Below, one piece after another: positions 1 through 8,125 of a stretch of 64,000 nucleotides of DNA. The DNA lies in contig JAEXLD010000112.1 of the NCBI GenBank assembly GCA_023445445.1, positions 1-64,000 of the forward strand, written 5' to 3'. The position numbers and the translations under genes are program-made. Position 1 is the first letter of the stretch. The number at the start of each line of letters is the position of its first letter. Under the pieces are notes generated by a model, which had not been told where the DNA came from, made no database searches, and saw only the letters and a program-made list of their open reading frames with translations. This DNA comes from Bacillota bacterium (lineage in GTDB: Bacteria > Bacillota > Clostridia > Clostridiales > Clostridiaceae).

Positions 1-319
1 AAAATTAGCATCTGCATCTGAGGTAGCATTTATTGATGATAAAAATGAAGTTCCAGAAAATGCAGTTTCTTTAGTTGTTAAAGGTGGAGAATTATTTATG
101 CCTTTACTTGACTTAGTAGATAAGGAAAAGGAACTTGAAAGATTAAATAAAGAAAAGAAAAAACTAGAAGGCGAAGTTGAAAGAATAGACAAAAAGCTTT
201 CTAACCAAGGCTTTGTAGCTAAAGCACCACAAGCTGTAATTGATGGTGAAAAAGAAAAGAGAGAAAAATATCAAGAAATGCTAAATGCAGTTTTAGTAAG
301 AATAGAAGCTTTAAATTAG
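1..319 (+). CDS. valS: Valyl-tRNA synthetase, C-terminal fragment (partial)
   Basis: Only the last 105 codons of the gene are inside the window; the reading frame is open from base 2 to the TAG at 317-319. The fragment reads GGELFMPLLDLVDKEKELER and continues as a charged, lysine- and glutamate-rich coiled coil ending in VRIEALN. This matches the C-terminal tRNA-binding coiled-coil arm of class I valyl-tRNA synthetases, which charges tRNA-Val in the cytoplasm. The catalytic Rossmann core and the editing domain lie upstream of base 1. The call rests on the tail alone, but the GGELFMPL...D segment before the coil is characteristic. The gene ends at a strong bidirectional terminator at 377-440. 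Confidence 0.85.
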   Translation, partial: KLASASEVAFIDDKNEVPENAVSLVVKGGELFMPLLDLVDKEKELERLNKEKKKLEGEVERIDKKLSNQGFVAKAPQAVIDGEKEKREKYQEMLNAVLVRIEALN

Positions 320-355
320 TTAAGAACTAAAAGGTAATAGTGAATAGTTAAGGTT

Positions 356-374
356 GTAATTTGTGCCAAATTAC
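356..374. repeat. Small perfect inverted repeat in intergenic DNA
   Basis: Eight-base arms GTAATTTG and CAAATTAC flank a 3-base spacer directly before the larger terminator hairpin. The surrounding 320-376 stretch is A/T-rich, non-coding, and repeats a GAATAGTTAA-like word also seen inside the next hairpin. Function unknown. Confidence 0.4.
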
Positions 375-376
375 GA

Positions 377-440
377 AAATAAATTAAGGGAGAATAGTTA
401 ATAGATTAACATCTATTAGCGATACTCCCTTAATTTATTT
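377..440. terminator. Bidirectional intrinsic terminator between valS and the minus-strand gene
   Basis: A perfect 16-bp stem (AAATAAATTAAGGGAG pairing with CTCCCTTAATTTATTT) encloses an inner hairpin (TAATAGAT/ATCTATTA). The A-rich left flank and T-rich right flank let it work on both strands, which fits the convergent genes on either side. Confidence 0.8.
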
Positions 441-443
441 ATA

Positions 444-875
444 TTAAAAGATTTGTAAAATAGTATTTGCTAAATTGCTATTTGGATCATTTTCTAGGAC
501 TTCTTCTGCTAGTTTTATTGCATCATAAGGCTTTAAAAATGGCGTTGGTAAGGTAGAAAAAATTAAAATCCATTCCTTATAGTCTATATTATCATCATAT
601 TCTAAAGCTTTTTCAATATGATAATAAGCTAATTTTTCATAATCCAAAGGTGTTAAGACCACAAATACATAATAGGACATTAAGTAATTTGCATAAGCAA
701 GTTCTTTATAGGAATTTTTTTCTTCAAGAGTATGTATTTTATTTATTAACCAAAAGTAAAAATTATTTCTTAAATAGTAGTCGCAATTCTTTAATGCAAC
801 TAGTTTTTCTTCGTTTATTTCGTAAATAGATATTTTATTTAAATCTAAGTCTAGAATTTCATTTAAATCATTCAT
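444..875 (-). CDS. Hypothetical alpha-helical protein, TPR-like
   Basis: A 143-residue protein that I cannot assign to a named family. The sequence is hydrophilic and helical, with helix pairs such as KELAYANYLMSYYVF followed by YEKLAYYHIEKALEYDDN and PYDAIKLAEEVLENDPNSN. The A-x-x-x-A-L-x-x-D-P pattern of the last pair resembles tetratricopeptide repeats. It has no signal peptide and no clear membrane segment, so it is probably cytosolic. The start ATG at 875 is preceded by AAAGGAGCTT, a good ribosome binding site. It is a single-gene unit convergent with valS and divergent from the ATP-grasp pair. A protein-interaction role is only a guess from the fold pattern. Confidence 0.6.
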   Translation of the reverse strand: MNDLNEILDLDLNKISIYEINEEKLVALKNCDYYLRNNFYFWLINKIHTLEEKNSYKELAYANYLMSYYVFVVLTPLDYEKLAYYHIEKALEYDDNIDYKEWILIFSTLPTPFLKPYDAIKLAEEVLENDPNSNLANTILQIF

Positions 876-987
876 CTTTAAGCTCCTTTGTTTACTTATG
901 ATAATTATAGTATAAAGGTTGACAAAGAAATTTAAAAGTGATAAAAATAGGTTAATTAATACTACATAATAAGAAAGTAGGTTGAAT

Positions 988-1881
988 ATGACAGGTTGGA
1001 TAATTTATAATGGAACATTAAATGTTCCTAAAATAATAGAGCTTGTAGATTCCTTAGTTGAAGATGCTAGGAAGTTAGGTATAAATTTAGAGTCTATAAA
1101 AAATACAGAATTAATTCCTATGTATGATAATTATGGAGAAGCCAAGCTGATTTATAGTAGAAAAGTGGAAGAACCAAAGTTTATTATTTTTTGGGATAAG
1201 GATGTATTACTTGCAAATCATTTAGAAAAAATGGGATATAGAGTTTTTAATTCTAGTACTGCTATTAAAAATTGTGATCATAAGGGTCTTATGCATTTAG
1301 TTCTTTCAAATAATAATATAGATATGCCTCGAACAATTTTATCTCCAATGATATTTGATTATTCTTTAAATAGTGAGGATTATTTAATTAATTGTTATGA
1401 AACTTTAGGAGAAAGTGTAATAATTAAAGAATCTATGGGTTCTTTTGGAATGCAGGTTTACTTAATTAATAATAGGGAAGAATTTATTAATAAAGTTAAG
1501 GAATTAAATAAAAATAAAATAGATTTTATAATTCAAGAAAATATTAAGAGTAGCTTTGGAAGAGATATAAGAGTTAATATTATCGGCAATAAAGTTATAG
1601 GGGCTATGCTTAGAGAATCAGAAACAGATTTTAGAGCTAATATATCTCAAGGTGGTAAAGGTACATTAATAGAGCTAAATAAAGAGCAAGAAGAAATTGC
1701 ACTTAAGGCTCATAGGGCACTTGAACTTGATTTTTCAGGGGTGGATTTATTATTTGGAGAAAATGATAAACCTTATCTTTGTGAGGTTAACTCAAATCTA
1801 AATTTCTTAAGCTTTGAAAAAATATGGGGTAAAGGCTTTGGTAAAAAAATATTAGAATATATTTTAGGTGAAATTTTATGA
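988..1881 (+). CDS. RimK-like ATP-grasp ligase (first of a tandem pair)
   Basis: A 297-residue protein of the ATP-grasp superfamily, enzymes that join a carboxylate to an amine or thiol through an acyl-phosphate. Visible features are the ATP-binding lysine strand SVIIKESMGSFGMQVYLI in mid-protein, a second adenine-side segment FIIQENI, then GRDIRVNIIGNKVIGAM, a Gly-rich loop SQGGKGT, and the metal-binding end GVDLLFGENDKPYLCEVNSN with the usual E-x-N. This order is that of RimK/LysX-type ligases. I chose ATG 988, not TTG 982, because AAGTAGG lies at the right distance. The stop overlaps the start of the next ATP-grasp gene by four bases, so the two are translationally coupled. Substrate unknown. 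Confidence 0.75.
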   Translation: MTGWIIYNGTLNVPKIIELVDSLVEDARKLGINLESIKNTELIPMYDNYGEAKLIYSRKVEEPKFIIFWDKDVLLANHLEKMGYRVFNSSTAIKNCDHKGLMHLVLSNNNIDMPRTILSPMIFDYSLNSEDYLINCYETLGESVIIKESMGSFGMQVYLINNREEFINKVKELNKNKIDFIIQENIKSSFGRDIRVNIIGNKVIGAMLRESETDFRANISQGGKGTLIELNKEQEEIALKAHRALELDFSGVDLLFGENDKPYLCEVNSNLNFLSFEKIWGKGFGKKILEYILGEIL

Positions 1882-2666
1882 TAGATGGTATTTTAATATA
1901 CGATGAAAAAGATGTAGAGAAAAATAAATCCTATATAAATTGGCTTATTGAAGAGGGAAGGAAAAGAAATCTTAATATAAAGCTTTTCTTAGATAAAGAT
2001 ATTAATGATTTAAAATGTAACTTTAAATTTGCAATAAATAGATCAAGAAACTTTACTATTACATATAAATTAGAGGAAGAAGGAATAAGGGTTTATAATA
2101 ATTATAAATTTTGTGTTTTAGGGAATGATAAATTAATTGCTTATGATTATGTGGAAACCTTAGGAATAAAGTATCCAAAGGTTTATAGAAGTTTAGAAAA
2201 AAGCTTTAAGGAAAATAAAGTTATTGAAAAACCTAAAAATGGTCATGGTGGTTCTAATATTAGAATAGTTGAAGAATATAATAATTTAGATTTTAGTAAA
2301 AATGTTTATCAAGAATACATAGAAGATTACATAGGAGATATAAGATTTTATGTAATAAATAATAGAATTGAACATGCAGTAATTAGAATTCCAAGAAAGG
2401 ATAGTATTATATCTAATTTTACTAAAGGTGGAGAAGTGCGTATTTTTAATTATTCCAACAAAGAAGAAAAAATTATTTATAAAATACTAGAAAATATAAG
2501 TATAGATTTTGGTGGAATAGATTTTTTACTTTTAAAAAATGGAGATATACTATTTAATGAATTTGAAGATGCTGTTGGTAGTAGAATGCTTAGCCATTTA
2601 GGAATAAATGATACAATGGATAAGTTTTTAAATCATATTTCAAAGGATATTAAAGGGATGGTATAA
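1878..2666 (+). CDS. Divergent ATP-grasp ligase (second of a tandem pair)
   Basis: A 262-residue ATP-grasp protein, clearly related in layout to its upstream neighbour but shorter. It shows the nucleotide-binding strand KVIEKPKNGHGGSNIRIVEE, then VYQEYIEDYIGDIRFYVINN, a Gly loop FTKGGEVRIF and the metal-site region GGIDFLLLKNGDILFNEFED followed by AVGSRML. The final motif is N-E-F-E-D instead of the E-x-N of the first protein, so the metal site or substrate may differ. It overlaps the upstream gene by four bases and ends one base before folC, so the three genes form one operon of ATP-dependent ligases. Exact reaction not recognised. Confidence 0.7.
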   Translation: MIDGILIYDEKDVEKNKSYINWLIEEGRKRNLNIKLFLDKDINDLKCNFKFAINRSRNFTITYKLEEEGIRVYNNYKFCVLGNDKLIAYDYVETLGIKYPKVYRSLEKSFKENKVIEKPKNGHGGSNIRIVEEYNNLDFSKNVYQEYIEDYIGDIRFYVINNRIEHAVIRIPRKDSIISNFTKGGEVRIFNYSNKEEKIIYKILENISIDFGGIDFLLLKNGDILFNEFEDAVGSRMLSHLGINDTMDKFLNHISKDIKGMV

Positions 2667-2667
2667 A

Positions 2668-3981
2668 ATGAAAGATTTAGATACATTAAAATATTTAGAG
2701 GAACTACGAGTGCTAGGATCAAATTATGGTCTTCAGCGTACAGAAAGGCTATTAGAATTATTAGGAAACCCACATAAAAAATTAAAATTAATACATATAG
2801 CTGGTACTAACGGAAAAGGTTCAACTTCTGCAATTTTAGGGAAAATATTAATAGAGCATGGATATAAAGTCGGTTACTTTAATTCTCCACATTTATATGA
2901 TATTGAAGAAACAATAAGAATAAATGAAAAAAATATTAAAGAGGAGGACTTTATAACATTAATCAATGAAATAAAGCCTTTTGTAAATCAAGTAGTTAAG
3001 GAAGGGTTTAATCATCCAACTGAGTTTGAAGTTTTAACTTGCATAATGTTTTTATATTTATATAGAGAAAAAGTTGATTTCGGAGTTATAGAAGTTGGTT
3101 TAGGAGGAAGACTTGATTCAACAAATGTATTAACTCCTATTTTATCTATTATTACTTCTATTAGTTTAGATCATATGAATATTTTAGGGAATACAATTAG
3201 AGAAATAGCTAGAGAAAAAGCAGGGATAATTAAAAGAAAAGTACCTATAATTACATGTAATCAAAAGGATGAAGCAATAAAAGCTATTACAGAAAAGGCC
3301 CTTAAAGAAAATTCAAATTTAATTATAGTAAATCCTAATAATTATAAGACATTAGAAGTTAATAAAAATGAAATTATAAATCAAAGTGTTTTAGTAAATA
3401 TTAATGGTACAGAAGAAATTATTAGTTTATCTTTACTAGGAGAACATCAAATTATTAATTTATCTTTAGCTATTGAAGCAATAAAGGAATTGGATTCATT
3501 AAATTATATTAATTTAGATATAAATAAATTAAAGTCAGCTACTAAATCAGTAAAATGGAAGGGAAGATTAGAAATCTTAAAATCAAATCCATATATTGTA
3601 GTTGATGGTGCTCATAATGTAGATGGTATAAAATATTTAAAAAACAATATAGAGAAGTATTTTAAATATAATAATTTATATTTGATTTTAGGCATTTTAG
3701 CTGATAAAGAAGTTGAAAAAATGTTAGAAATAATTGCACCTATGGCTAAAGAAATTTATACAGTTACATCTAATTCAATTAGAGCTACTAGTGCAGAGAA
3801 GCTAAAAAATGAAGTTTTAAAGTATAATAAGAATACTTTATCTTTTGAAGATTATAAAGAAGCAGCTAAATATGCAATAAATAAAGCTAAGAAAGAGGAT
3901 CTAGTACTAGCTTCTGGCTCTTTATATATGATTGGGAAAATGAGAGAAACCATTAATGAAGTAATAAAGCATAATTGTTAA
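2668..3981 (+). CDS. folC: Folylpolyglutamate synthase / dihydrofolate synthase
   Basis: A 437-residue Mur-ligase-family enzyme that adds glutamate to dihydropteroate and/or folates, keeping folate cofactors in the cytoplasm. It has the P-loop HIAGTNGKGSTSAILGKIL near residue 43-60, the central GVIEVGLGGRLDSTNVL, the LDHMNILGNTIREIAREKAG segment holding the ATP/Mg site, and the C-terminal-domain start VVDGAHNVDG. Length fits the family (about 420-440). The start ATG follows the previous stop by one base, with AAAGGGATGG as ribosome binding site. Its operon partners are two ATP-grasp ligases, which is unusual for folC and may mean a linked modification step. Confidence 0.93.
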   Translation: MKDLDTLKYLEELRVLGSNYGLQRTERLLELLGNPHKKLKLIHIAGTNGKGSTSAILGKILIEHGYKVGYFNSPHLYDIEETIRINEKNIKEEDFITLINEIKPFVNQVVKEGFNHPTEFEVLTCIMFLYLYREKVDFGVIEVGLGGRLDSTNVLTPILSIITSISLDHMNILGNTIREIAREKAGIIKRKVPIITCNQKDEAIKAITEKALKENSNLIIVNPNNYKTLEVNKNEIINQSVLVNINGTEEIISLSLLGEHQIINLSLAIEAIKELDSLNYINLDINKLKSATKSVKWKGRLEILKSNPYIVVDGAHNVDGIKYLKNNIEKYFKYNNLYLILGILADKEVEKMLEIIAPMAKEIYTVTSNSIRATSAEKLKNEVLKYNKNTLSFEDYKEAAKYAINKAKKEDLVLASGSLYMIGKMRETINEVIKHNC

Positions 3982-4068
3982 TAAGGATTAAGATAACTCT
4001 TTTTAAAAAGATAATATGAGTATATAATATATTTGAGTAATAAAATATAACTTAAGGAGGCTTTTAAT

Positions 4069-4779
4069 ATGGCAAAGCATTTACACATAATGGCTAGTGA
4101 AGGAGCAATAGCGGAAACAGTACTATTACCAGGAGATCCACTAAGAGCAAAATTTATAGCTGAAACTTACTTAGAAAATCCTGTTTGTTATAATACAGTT
4201 AGAGGAATGTATGGTTATACTGGTACATACAAAGGAAAAAGAATATCAGTACAAGGAACAGGAATGGGATTACCATCTCACTCAATTTATGTAAATGAAT
4301 TAATTAGATTTTATGGAGCTAAAAGACTAATTAGAATAGGCTCAGCTGGATCAATAAATGATAATGTAAACGTAAGAGATATAGTACTAGCACAAAGTGC
4401 ATCTACTAACTCAGCAATAAATAACAGAAGATTCCTAGGAATGGATTATGCTCCAACAGCAAACTTTGATCTTTTATTAGAAGCATATAATAAAGGAAAA
4501 GAAAAAGGAGCCAACATAAAGGTTGGTAATATTTTATCTTCAGATTTATTTTATGATGATACAAATGTTGGCGGTTTAAACTTATGGGCAGAATATGGTT
4601 GCCTAGCTGTAGAAATGGAAACAGCAGAATTATATACATTAGCTGCAAAATATAATGTAGAAGCATTATCAATATTAACTATTTCAGACCATGTATTTAA
4701 AGGAATAGAAACAACACCAGAAGAAAGACAAGAAAGCTTTACAGAAATGATGGAAATTGCCCTAGAACTAGTTAAATAA
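4069..4779 (+). CDS. deoD: Purine nucleoside phosphorylase, DeoD type
   Basis: A 236-residue cytosolic enzyme that splits purine (deoxy)nucleosides with phosphate for base salvage. Family motifs are visible in order: HIMASEGAIAETVLLPGDPL at the N-terminus (phosphate-site Arg follows in RAKFIAE), GTGMGLPSHSIY, RIGSAGS, the nucleoside-binding VEMETAELY and the catalytic-Asp segment TISDH near the C-terminus. Length matches hexameric DeoD enzymes. AAGGAGG lies seven bases before the ATG. It stands alone, with an AT-rich leader upstream and repeat-rich non-coding DNA downstream. Confidence 0.95.
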   Translation: MAKHLHIMASEGAIAETVLLPGDPLRAKFIAETYLENPVCYNTVRGMYGYTGTYKGKRISVQGTGMGLPSHSIYVNELIRFYGAKRLIRIGSAGSINDNVNVRDIVLAQSASTNSAINNRRFLGMDYAPTANFDLLLEAYNKGKEKGANIKVGNILSSDLFYDDTNVGGLNLWAEYGCLAVEMETAELYTLAAKYNVEALSILTISDHVFKGIETTPEERQESFTEMMEIALELVK

Positions 4780-4940
4780 TAAAGAATAAAAGAATAAAAA
4801 AATGAAGGAATTAAGGAATAAGCTGCCTTGGGAGTTTGGAAAATATTTTTAGAAACACCGAAAGAGTTTCTTCTATAATTGTTTCATTTTTTCATTTCGA
4901 TTTTGCGAATGCAAAAGAGAATCTTAATTCTTTAATTCTT
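4780..4940. repeat. Degenerate inverted-repeat DNA downstream of deoD
   Basis: The left part contains short AAAGAATAAAAGAATAA and AAGGAATTAAGGAATAAG words, and the right part (4923-4940) contains CTTAATTCTTTAATTCTT, roughly the reverse complement. In between, ACCGAAAGAGTTTC at about 4857-4870 is a weak copy of the terminator at 4941. No open reading frame of note. This looks like the remains of a small palindromic intergenic element; identity not established. Confidence 0.4.
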
Positions 4941-4963
4941 AAAAACTCCGAAAGGAGTTTTTT
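4941..4963 (+). terminator. Intrinsic terminator
   Basis: AAAAACTCC and GGAGTTTTT form a 9-bp stem closed by a GAAA tetraloop, followed by a short T-run. It separates deoD from the RNase Z-type gene. Confidence 0.75.
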
Positions 4964-4973
4964 CCATAATTAC

Positions 4974-4997
4974 GCATTATGCATTATGCATTATTAA
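4974..4997. repeat. Short tandem GCATTAT repeat
   Basis: Three consecutive copies of a GCATTAT-like heptamer just before the RNase Z-type gene. Too short and too simple for a CRISPR or a known element; recorded as a local tandem repeat. Confidence 0.6.
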
Positions 4998-5027
4998 TTG
5001 TGCGAAGCACATAAGGGTGGTGTTTTT

Positions 5028-5969
5028 TTGATAGATTTAACTTTGCTTGGATGTGGTGGAGGAATGCCTATGCCTAATAGACATTTATCATCACTTATGA
5101 TTAATTTTAGTGGAAGAAAAATATTGATAGATGTTGGGGAAGGAACTCAAGTTGCTATAAGAAAAAATAGGCTGGGTTTTAAATCTATAGATATAATAAT
5201 TATTACTCATGCCCATGGAGACCATATAGTTGGATTACCTGGACTTCTTGCAACTATTGGAAATAGTGGTAGGGAAGAACCTTTAACTATTATTGGACCT
5301 AGAGGAATAGGTGATGTTATAAAGGGCCTTAGTGTTTTATTTCCTTATTTACCTTATGAGTTAAAGGTAGAAGAAAATATAAAAGAGCTAGGTTTTGCTT
5401 TAAATAAAACTAATTTGAATATATGTGATATAAGTAAAGCTGATGTTATTTTAGAAACAGAAGAACTTGATCATTCAGCTCCTTGTTTAGGGTATAGTTT
5501 TTATTTTAAGAGGAAAAGAAAATTTAATTTAGAGAAAGCTATAGAAATGAAGGTTCCTAAAGTTTTATGGAGTAAATTGCAAAAAGAAGAAGTAGTGGAG
5601 TTTGAAGGAATGAACTATGATAGTGCTATGGTTTTAGGGGATGAAAGAAAAGGTATAAAGCTAAGTTATATTACTGATACTAGACCTAATGAAAAAATAA
5701 TAAATTTAATTCAAGATAGTGATTTATTTATATGTGAAGGTACCTATGGAAGTGATGAAGATATTAATAAAGCTATTAAGAACAAGCATATGACCTTTAG
5801 AGAGGCTGCAACCTTAGCTAAAGATTCAAATGCTAATGAGTTATTACTTACTCATTTTAGTCCTGCTATGAATGAACCTAAAGAATATATAAATAATGCT
5901 AAAGAAATTTTCAATAATACAATAATTGGTGAAGACGGAATTACAAAAGCCTTAAAGTTTATAGATTAA
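5028..5969 (+). CDS. rnz: Ribonuclease Z-type metallo-beta-lactamase nuclease
   Basis: A 313-residue metallo-beta-lactamase-fold protein of the RNase Z/ElaC family, which removes 3' trailers from tRNA precursors lacking encoded CCA. The zinc-binding motif THAHGDHIVGLPGL gives H-x-H-x-D-H at residues 61-66; further metal ligands are expected in LDHSAPCLGYSF, ITDTRP and LLTHFSPA. The N-terminal LLGCGGGMPMPNRHLSS matches the family opening. I chose TTG 5028 because AAGGGTGGTG sits seven bases upstream; a TTG at 4998 is in frame but has no binding site. It ends inside a strong convergent terminator shared with the DUF4003-like gene. Confidence 0.85.
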   Translation: MIDLTLLGCGGGMPMPNRHLSSLMINFSGRKILIDVGEGTQVAIRKNRLGFKSIDIIIITHAHGDHIVGLPGLLATIGNSGREEPLTIIGPRGIGDVIKGLSVLFPYLPYELKVEENIKELGFALNKTNLNICDISKADVILETEELDHSAPCLGYSFYFKRKRKFNLEKAIEMKVPKVLWSKLQKEEVVEFEGMNYDSAMVLGDERKGIKLSYITDTRPNEKIINLIQDSDLFICEGTYGSDEDINKAIKNKHMTFREAATLAKDSNANELLLTHFSPAMNEPKEYINNAKEIFNNTIIGEDGITKALKFID

Positions 5970-5982
5970 ACTTTAAGGCTTT
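5946..5982. terminator. Bidirectional terminator between convergent genes
   Basis: Perfect 16-bp inverted repeat, AAAGCCTTAAAGTTTA / TAAACTTTAAGGCTTT, loop TAGAT. It includes the stop codon of the RNase Z-type gene and lies just past the stop of the minus-strand gene. Confidence 0.85.
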
Positions 5983-5986
5983 ATAT

Positions 5987-6976
5987 TTAGTTACTTGAAG
6001 CAGCAGCAGCTGCTGCAGCACTAGCAGCAGAAGCAGCTGCTATTTGCATAATTATTACTACATTTAATGTAATATTATTTGCAGTATCTATAACCTTGTT
6101 CTTAATTAAAGAATCATTATTTTCAATAGATTCTAATGAGATTAATGAAGCTGCTATCATATCTCTAACAACAGAATTTAAAGAAAAACTTCCAAATCCC
6201 CTTTGTTTTCTTAAATATTTATTTAATGAAGTAAGCTCTTTAGCAAAGGCTTCATAGTCGCTAGTAGTTAATGCACAAACTCCTAGAATAGGTAAAGAAT
6301 AACTTTTTAAAGGAGTTGAATATTTTTTTAGTATTTTATCTAACAGTATTACTTTATTACATTTTTCTTCTGAAGATCCTTCAAAAAGGGAAAGTATATG
6401 GGTTAAAGCTTGTAGATTATTTCCACCCCAAAAACCATTTTCCCTTAAAATATCATAACATCTTTCCATATCTTTAAAGGTTTCATTTAAATTGCTAGAG
6501 GTTGCAGCAATTAATGCAGCAGAACTTATATCTTCTTGACCAGTTAAAAATAAGTGATTTTCCTTCATAAGATCATATGCTTTTCTTGTATTTATTACAA
6601 GGAAATCTATATCATTAGTTCTTTTATAGCTATAAATTATTTGAGCAGCTAAAACTAAAAATTCATTAGTAAAAAATTGTTTTTTAAGTTTATTATATAT
6701 ACTCATAATTTCTTCAAAGCTTTCTTCTGGATTTGTTTGAATTGATAAATTAACAGCAGTAGTAAGTAAGTTATTTCCTCTAAAATTTGAGAAAAAGCTA
6801 GAATTACTTCTAATTAAATCTATACAGTTATTAATCTTATTTACATCTGCGTAAACTCCTCTAATAGTCAAATTAAGAGCATTACATCTTTTGAAAGTAC
6901 CCATTCCAAAAGTGGATTTTACATTGTCTAAGGAATTACTATTTTTAATCAATAAATCTAGTTTGCTTTCTATCAT
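5987..6976 (-). CDS. DUF4003-like protein with poly-alanine tail
   Basis: A 329-residue cytosolic protein resembling the DUF4003 family of Firmicutes, whose function is unknown. Helical segments recur through the protein (LVLAAQIIYSYKRTNDIDF, LTGQEDISSAALIAATSSN, NGFWGGNNLQALTHILSLF, LPILGVCALTTSDYEAFA), consistent with an all-alpha solenoid. The C-terminus is a run of almost only alanine with a few serines, encoded by GCA/GCT repeats that stand out in this AT-rich DNA. The ATG at 6976 follows an AAAGGGTTGAG binding site. No operon partner. The family name is given from memory of the sequence style; the alanine tail is seen directly. Confidence 0.65.
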   Translation of the reverse strand: MIESKLDLLIKNSNSLDNVKSTFGMGTFKRCNALNLTIRGVYADVNKINNCIDLIRSNSSFFSNFRGNNLLTTAVNLSIQTNPEESFEEIMSIYNKLKKQFFTNEFLVLAAQIIYSYKRTNDIDFLVINTRKAYDLMKENHLFLTGQEDISSAALIAATSSNLNETFKDMERCYDILRENGFWGGNNLQALTHILSLFEGSSEEKCNKVILLDKILKKYSTPLKSYSLPILGVCALTTSDYEAFAKELTSLNKYLRKQRGFGSFSLNSVVRDMIAASLISLESIENNDSLIKNKVIDTANNITLNVVIIMQIAAASAASAAAAAAASSN

Positions 6977-7091
6977 ATTCTCAACCCTTTCAAATATTAT
7001 ATATATAGTATAAAGATTATGCCTACAAAAGTCAAGAATAATAACCTATTAAGCGGTAATTGTTAACTTATAATTTAATCTTTATGATTTA

Positions 7092-7120
7092 TTTTGTAAT
7101 TATTATAAAAATGGTATAAT
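7092..7120 (+). promoter_or_regulatory. Promoter of the NitT/TauT-type ABC operon
   Basis: TTTTGT at 7092-7097, 17-base spacer and a perfect TATAAT at 7115-7120 with an extended -10 (TGG before TATAAT). The leader to the ATG at 7145 is too short for a riboswitch. Confidence 0.7.
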
Positions 7121-7144
7121 GTTGTAAGTAGGAGGGGAGAAAAT

Positions 7145-8125
7145 ATGAATAAAAAAAGTAAAATTATATTTAGTTTATTAATGGTATTTTGTATGATATT
7201 TGGAGTGGTAGGTTGTACTAATAAAGAAGAAACCAATATATCAAAAAAAGAAATATCTTTTGTTACACCTAATGGAGTTCCAGCAACGGCTATATCTAAG
7301 ATGATTAAAGAAAATATTCAAATAGATAATAAGTATAATATTAATTATACTATTGAAAATACATCGGATACCTTAGCTACTACAATTATGAAGGGGGAAC
7401 CAGATATAGCCATAGTTCCATCAAATTTAGCAGCTCAAGCCTATAACAAGGGGTTAGGATATAAGCTAGTTGGAACTACAGGTCTTGGAGCTTTATACTT
7501 AATATCAACAGAAGGAGACATAGAACTAAAGGATTTAAGTGGTAAAGAGGTTTATAATATCGGTAGTGGATTAACTCCAGATATAGTCTTTAAAGCACTT
7601 CTAAAAGAAAGTGGATTAAAGGATGTATCATTAAGTTATGTAGGAGGAGCAACTGAACTAGCACCAGCTATTCTTGGGGGAAAAGCAAAATATGCAGTTG
7701 TACCAGAACCAGCATTAACAACTATATTAAAGAAAAATCCTAATATAAAAGTCATTGCTAGCTTAAATGATTTGTGGAAGGAAAAGTTTAATAGTGAAAG
7801 TGGATTTCCTCAAGCAACTTTAATTGTAAAGGAAACCTTAATAAATGAAGATAAAGATTTTATAAATAAGTTAATTGAAGAAGTTTCTAACTCAATTACT
7901 TGGGTAAATAAAAACAATAAGGATGCTGCAGCATATTCTATTGAAAATGGATCACAAGTAGAGGCAGCCATATTAGAAAAGTCTATAGAGAATAGTAATA
8001 TAATATTTATAAAGGCTAAAGATAATAAGGCAGATTATATGGATTATTATAAAGTTTTAGAAAATGAAAATCCAAAATCTATAGGAGAGAAATTGCCAGA
8101 TGAAAAATTCTTCTATGAAGGATAA
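7145..8125 (+). CDS. ABC transporter substrate-binding lipoprotein, NitT/TauT type
   Basis: A 326-residue exported lipoprotein: a hydrophobic signal peptide ends in the lipobox VVGC with the lipidated cysteine at residue 24. The mature part opens with ISFVTPNGVPATAISKMI and contains GEPDIAIVPSNLAAQAYNKG, typical of the SsuA/TauA/NrtA/ThiY periplasmic-binding fold that captures nitrate, sulfonates or pyrimidine precursors. A strong AGGAGGGGAG site precedes the ATG. The gene overlaps the permease gene by 26 bases and is followed by an ATPase gene, making a complete importer. The absence of a TPP riboswitch argues mildly against a thiamine-precursor role; the molybdoenzyme neighbours make nitrate a possible substrate, by inference only. 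Confidence 0.85.
   Translation: MNKKSKIIFSLLMVFCMIFGVVGCTNKEETNISKKEISFVTPNGVPATAISKMIKENIQIDNKYNINYTIENTSDTLATTIMKGEPDIAIVPSNLAAQAYNKGLGYKLVGTTGLGALYLISTEGDIELKDLSGKEVYNIGSGLTPDIVFKALLKESGLKDVSLSYVGGATELAPAILGGKAKYAVVPEPALTTILKKNPNIKVIASLNDLWKEKFNSESGFPQATLIVKETLINEDKDFINKLIEEVSNSITWVNKNNKDAAAYSIENGSQVEAAILEKSIENSNIIFIKAKDNKADYMDYYKVLENENPKSIGEKLPDEKFFYEG

Noticed and set aside
4974..4997. CRISPR-like short tandem repeat
   Set aside because: Repeat unit is only seven bases, three copies, no spacers, no cas genes.
7024..7144. TPP riboswitch before the NitT/TauT importer
   Set aside because: No CTGAGA-type thi-box and the leader after the promoter is only about 20 bases.
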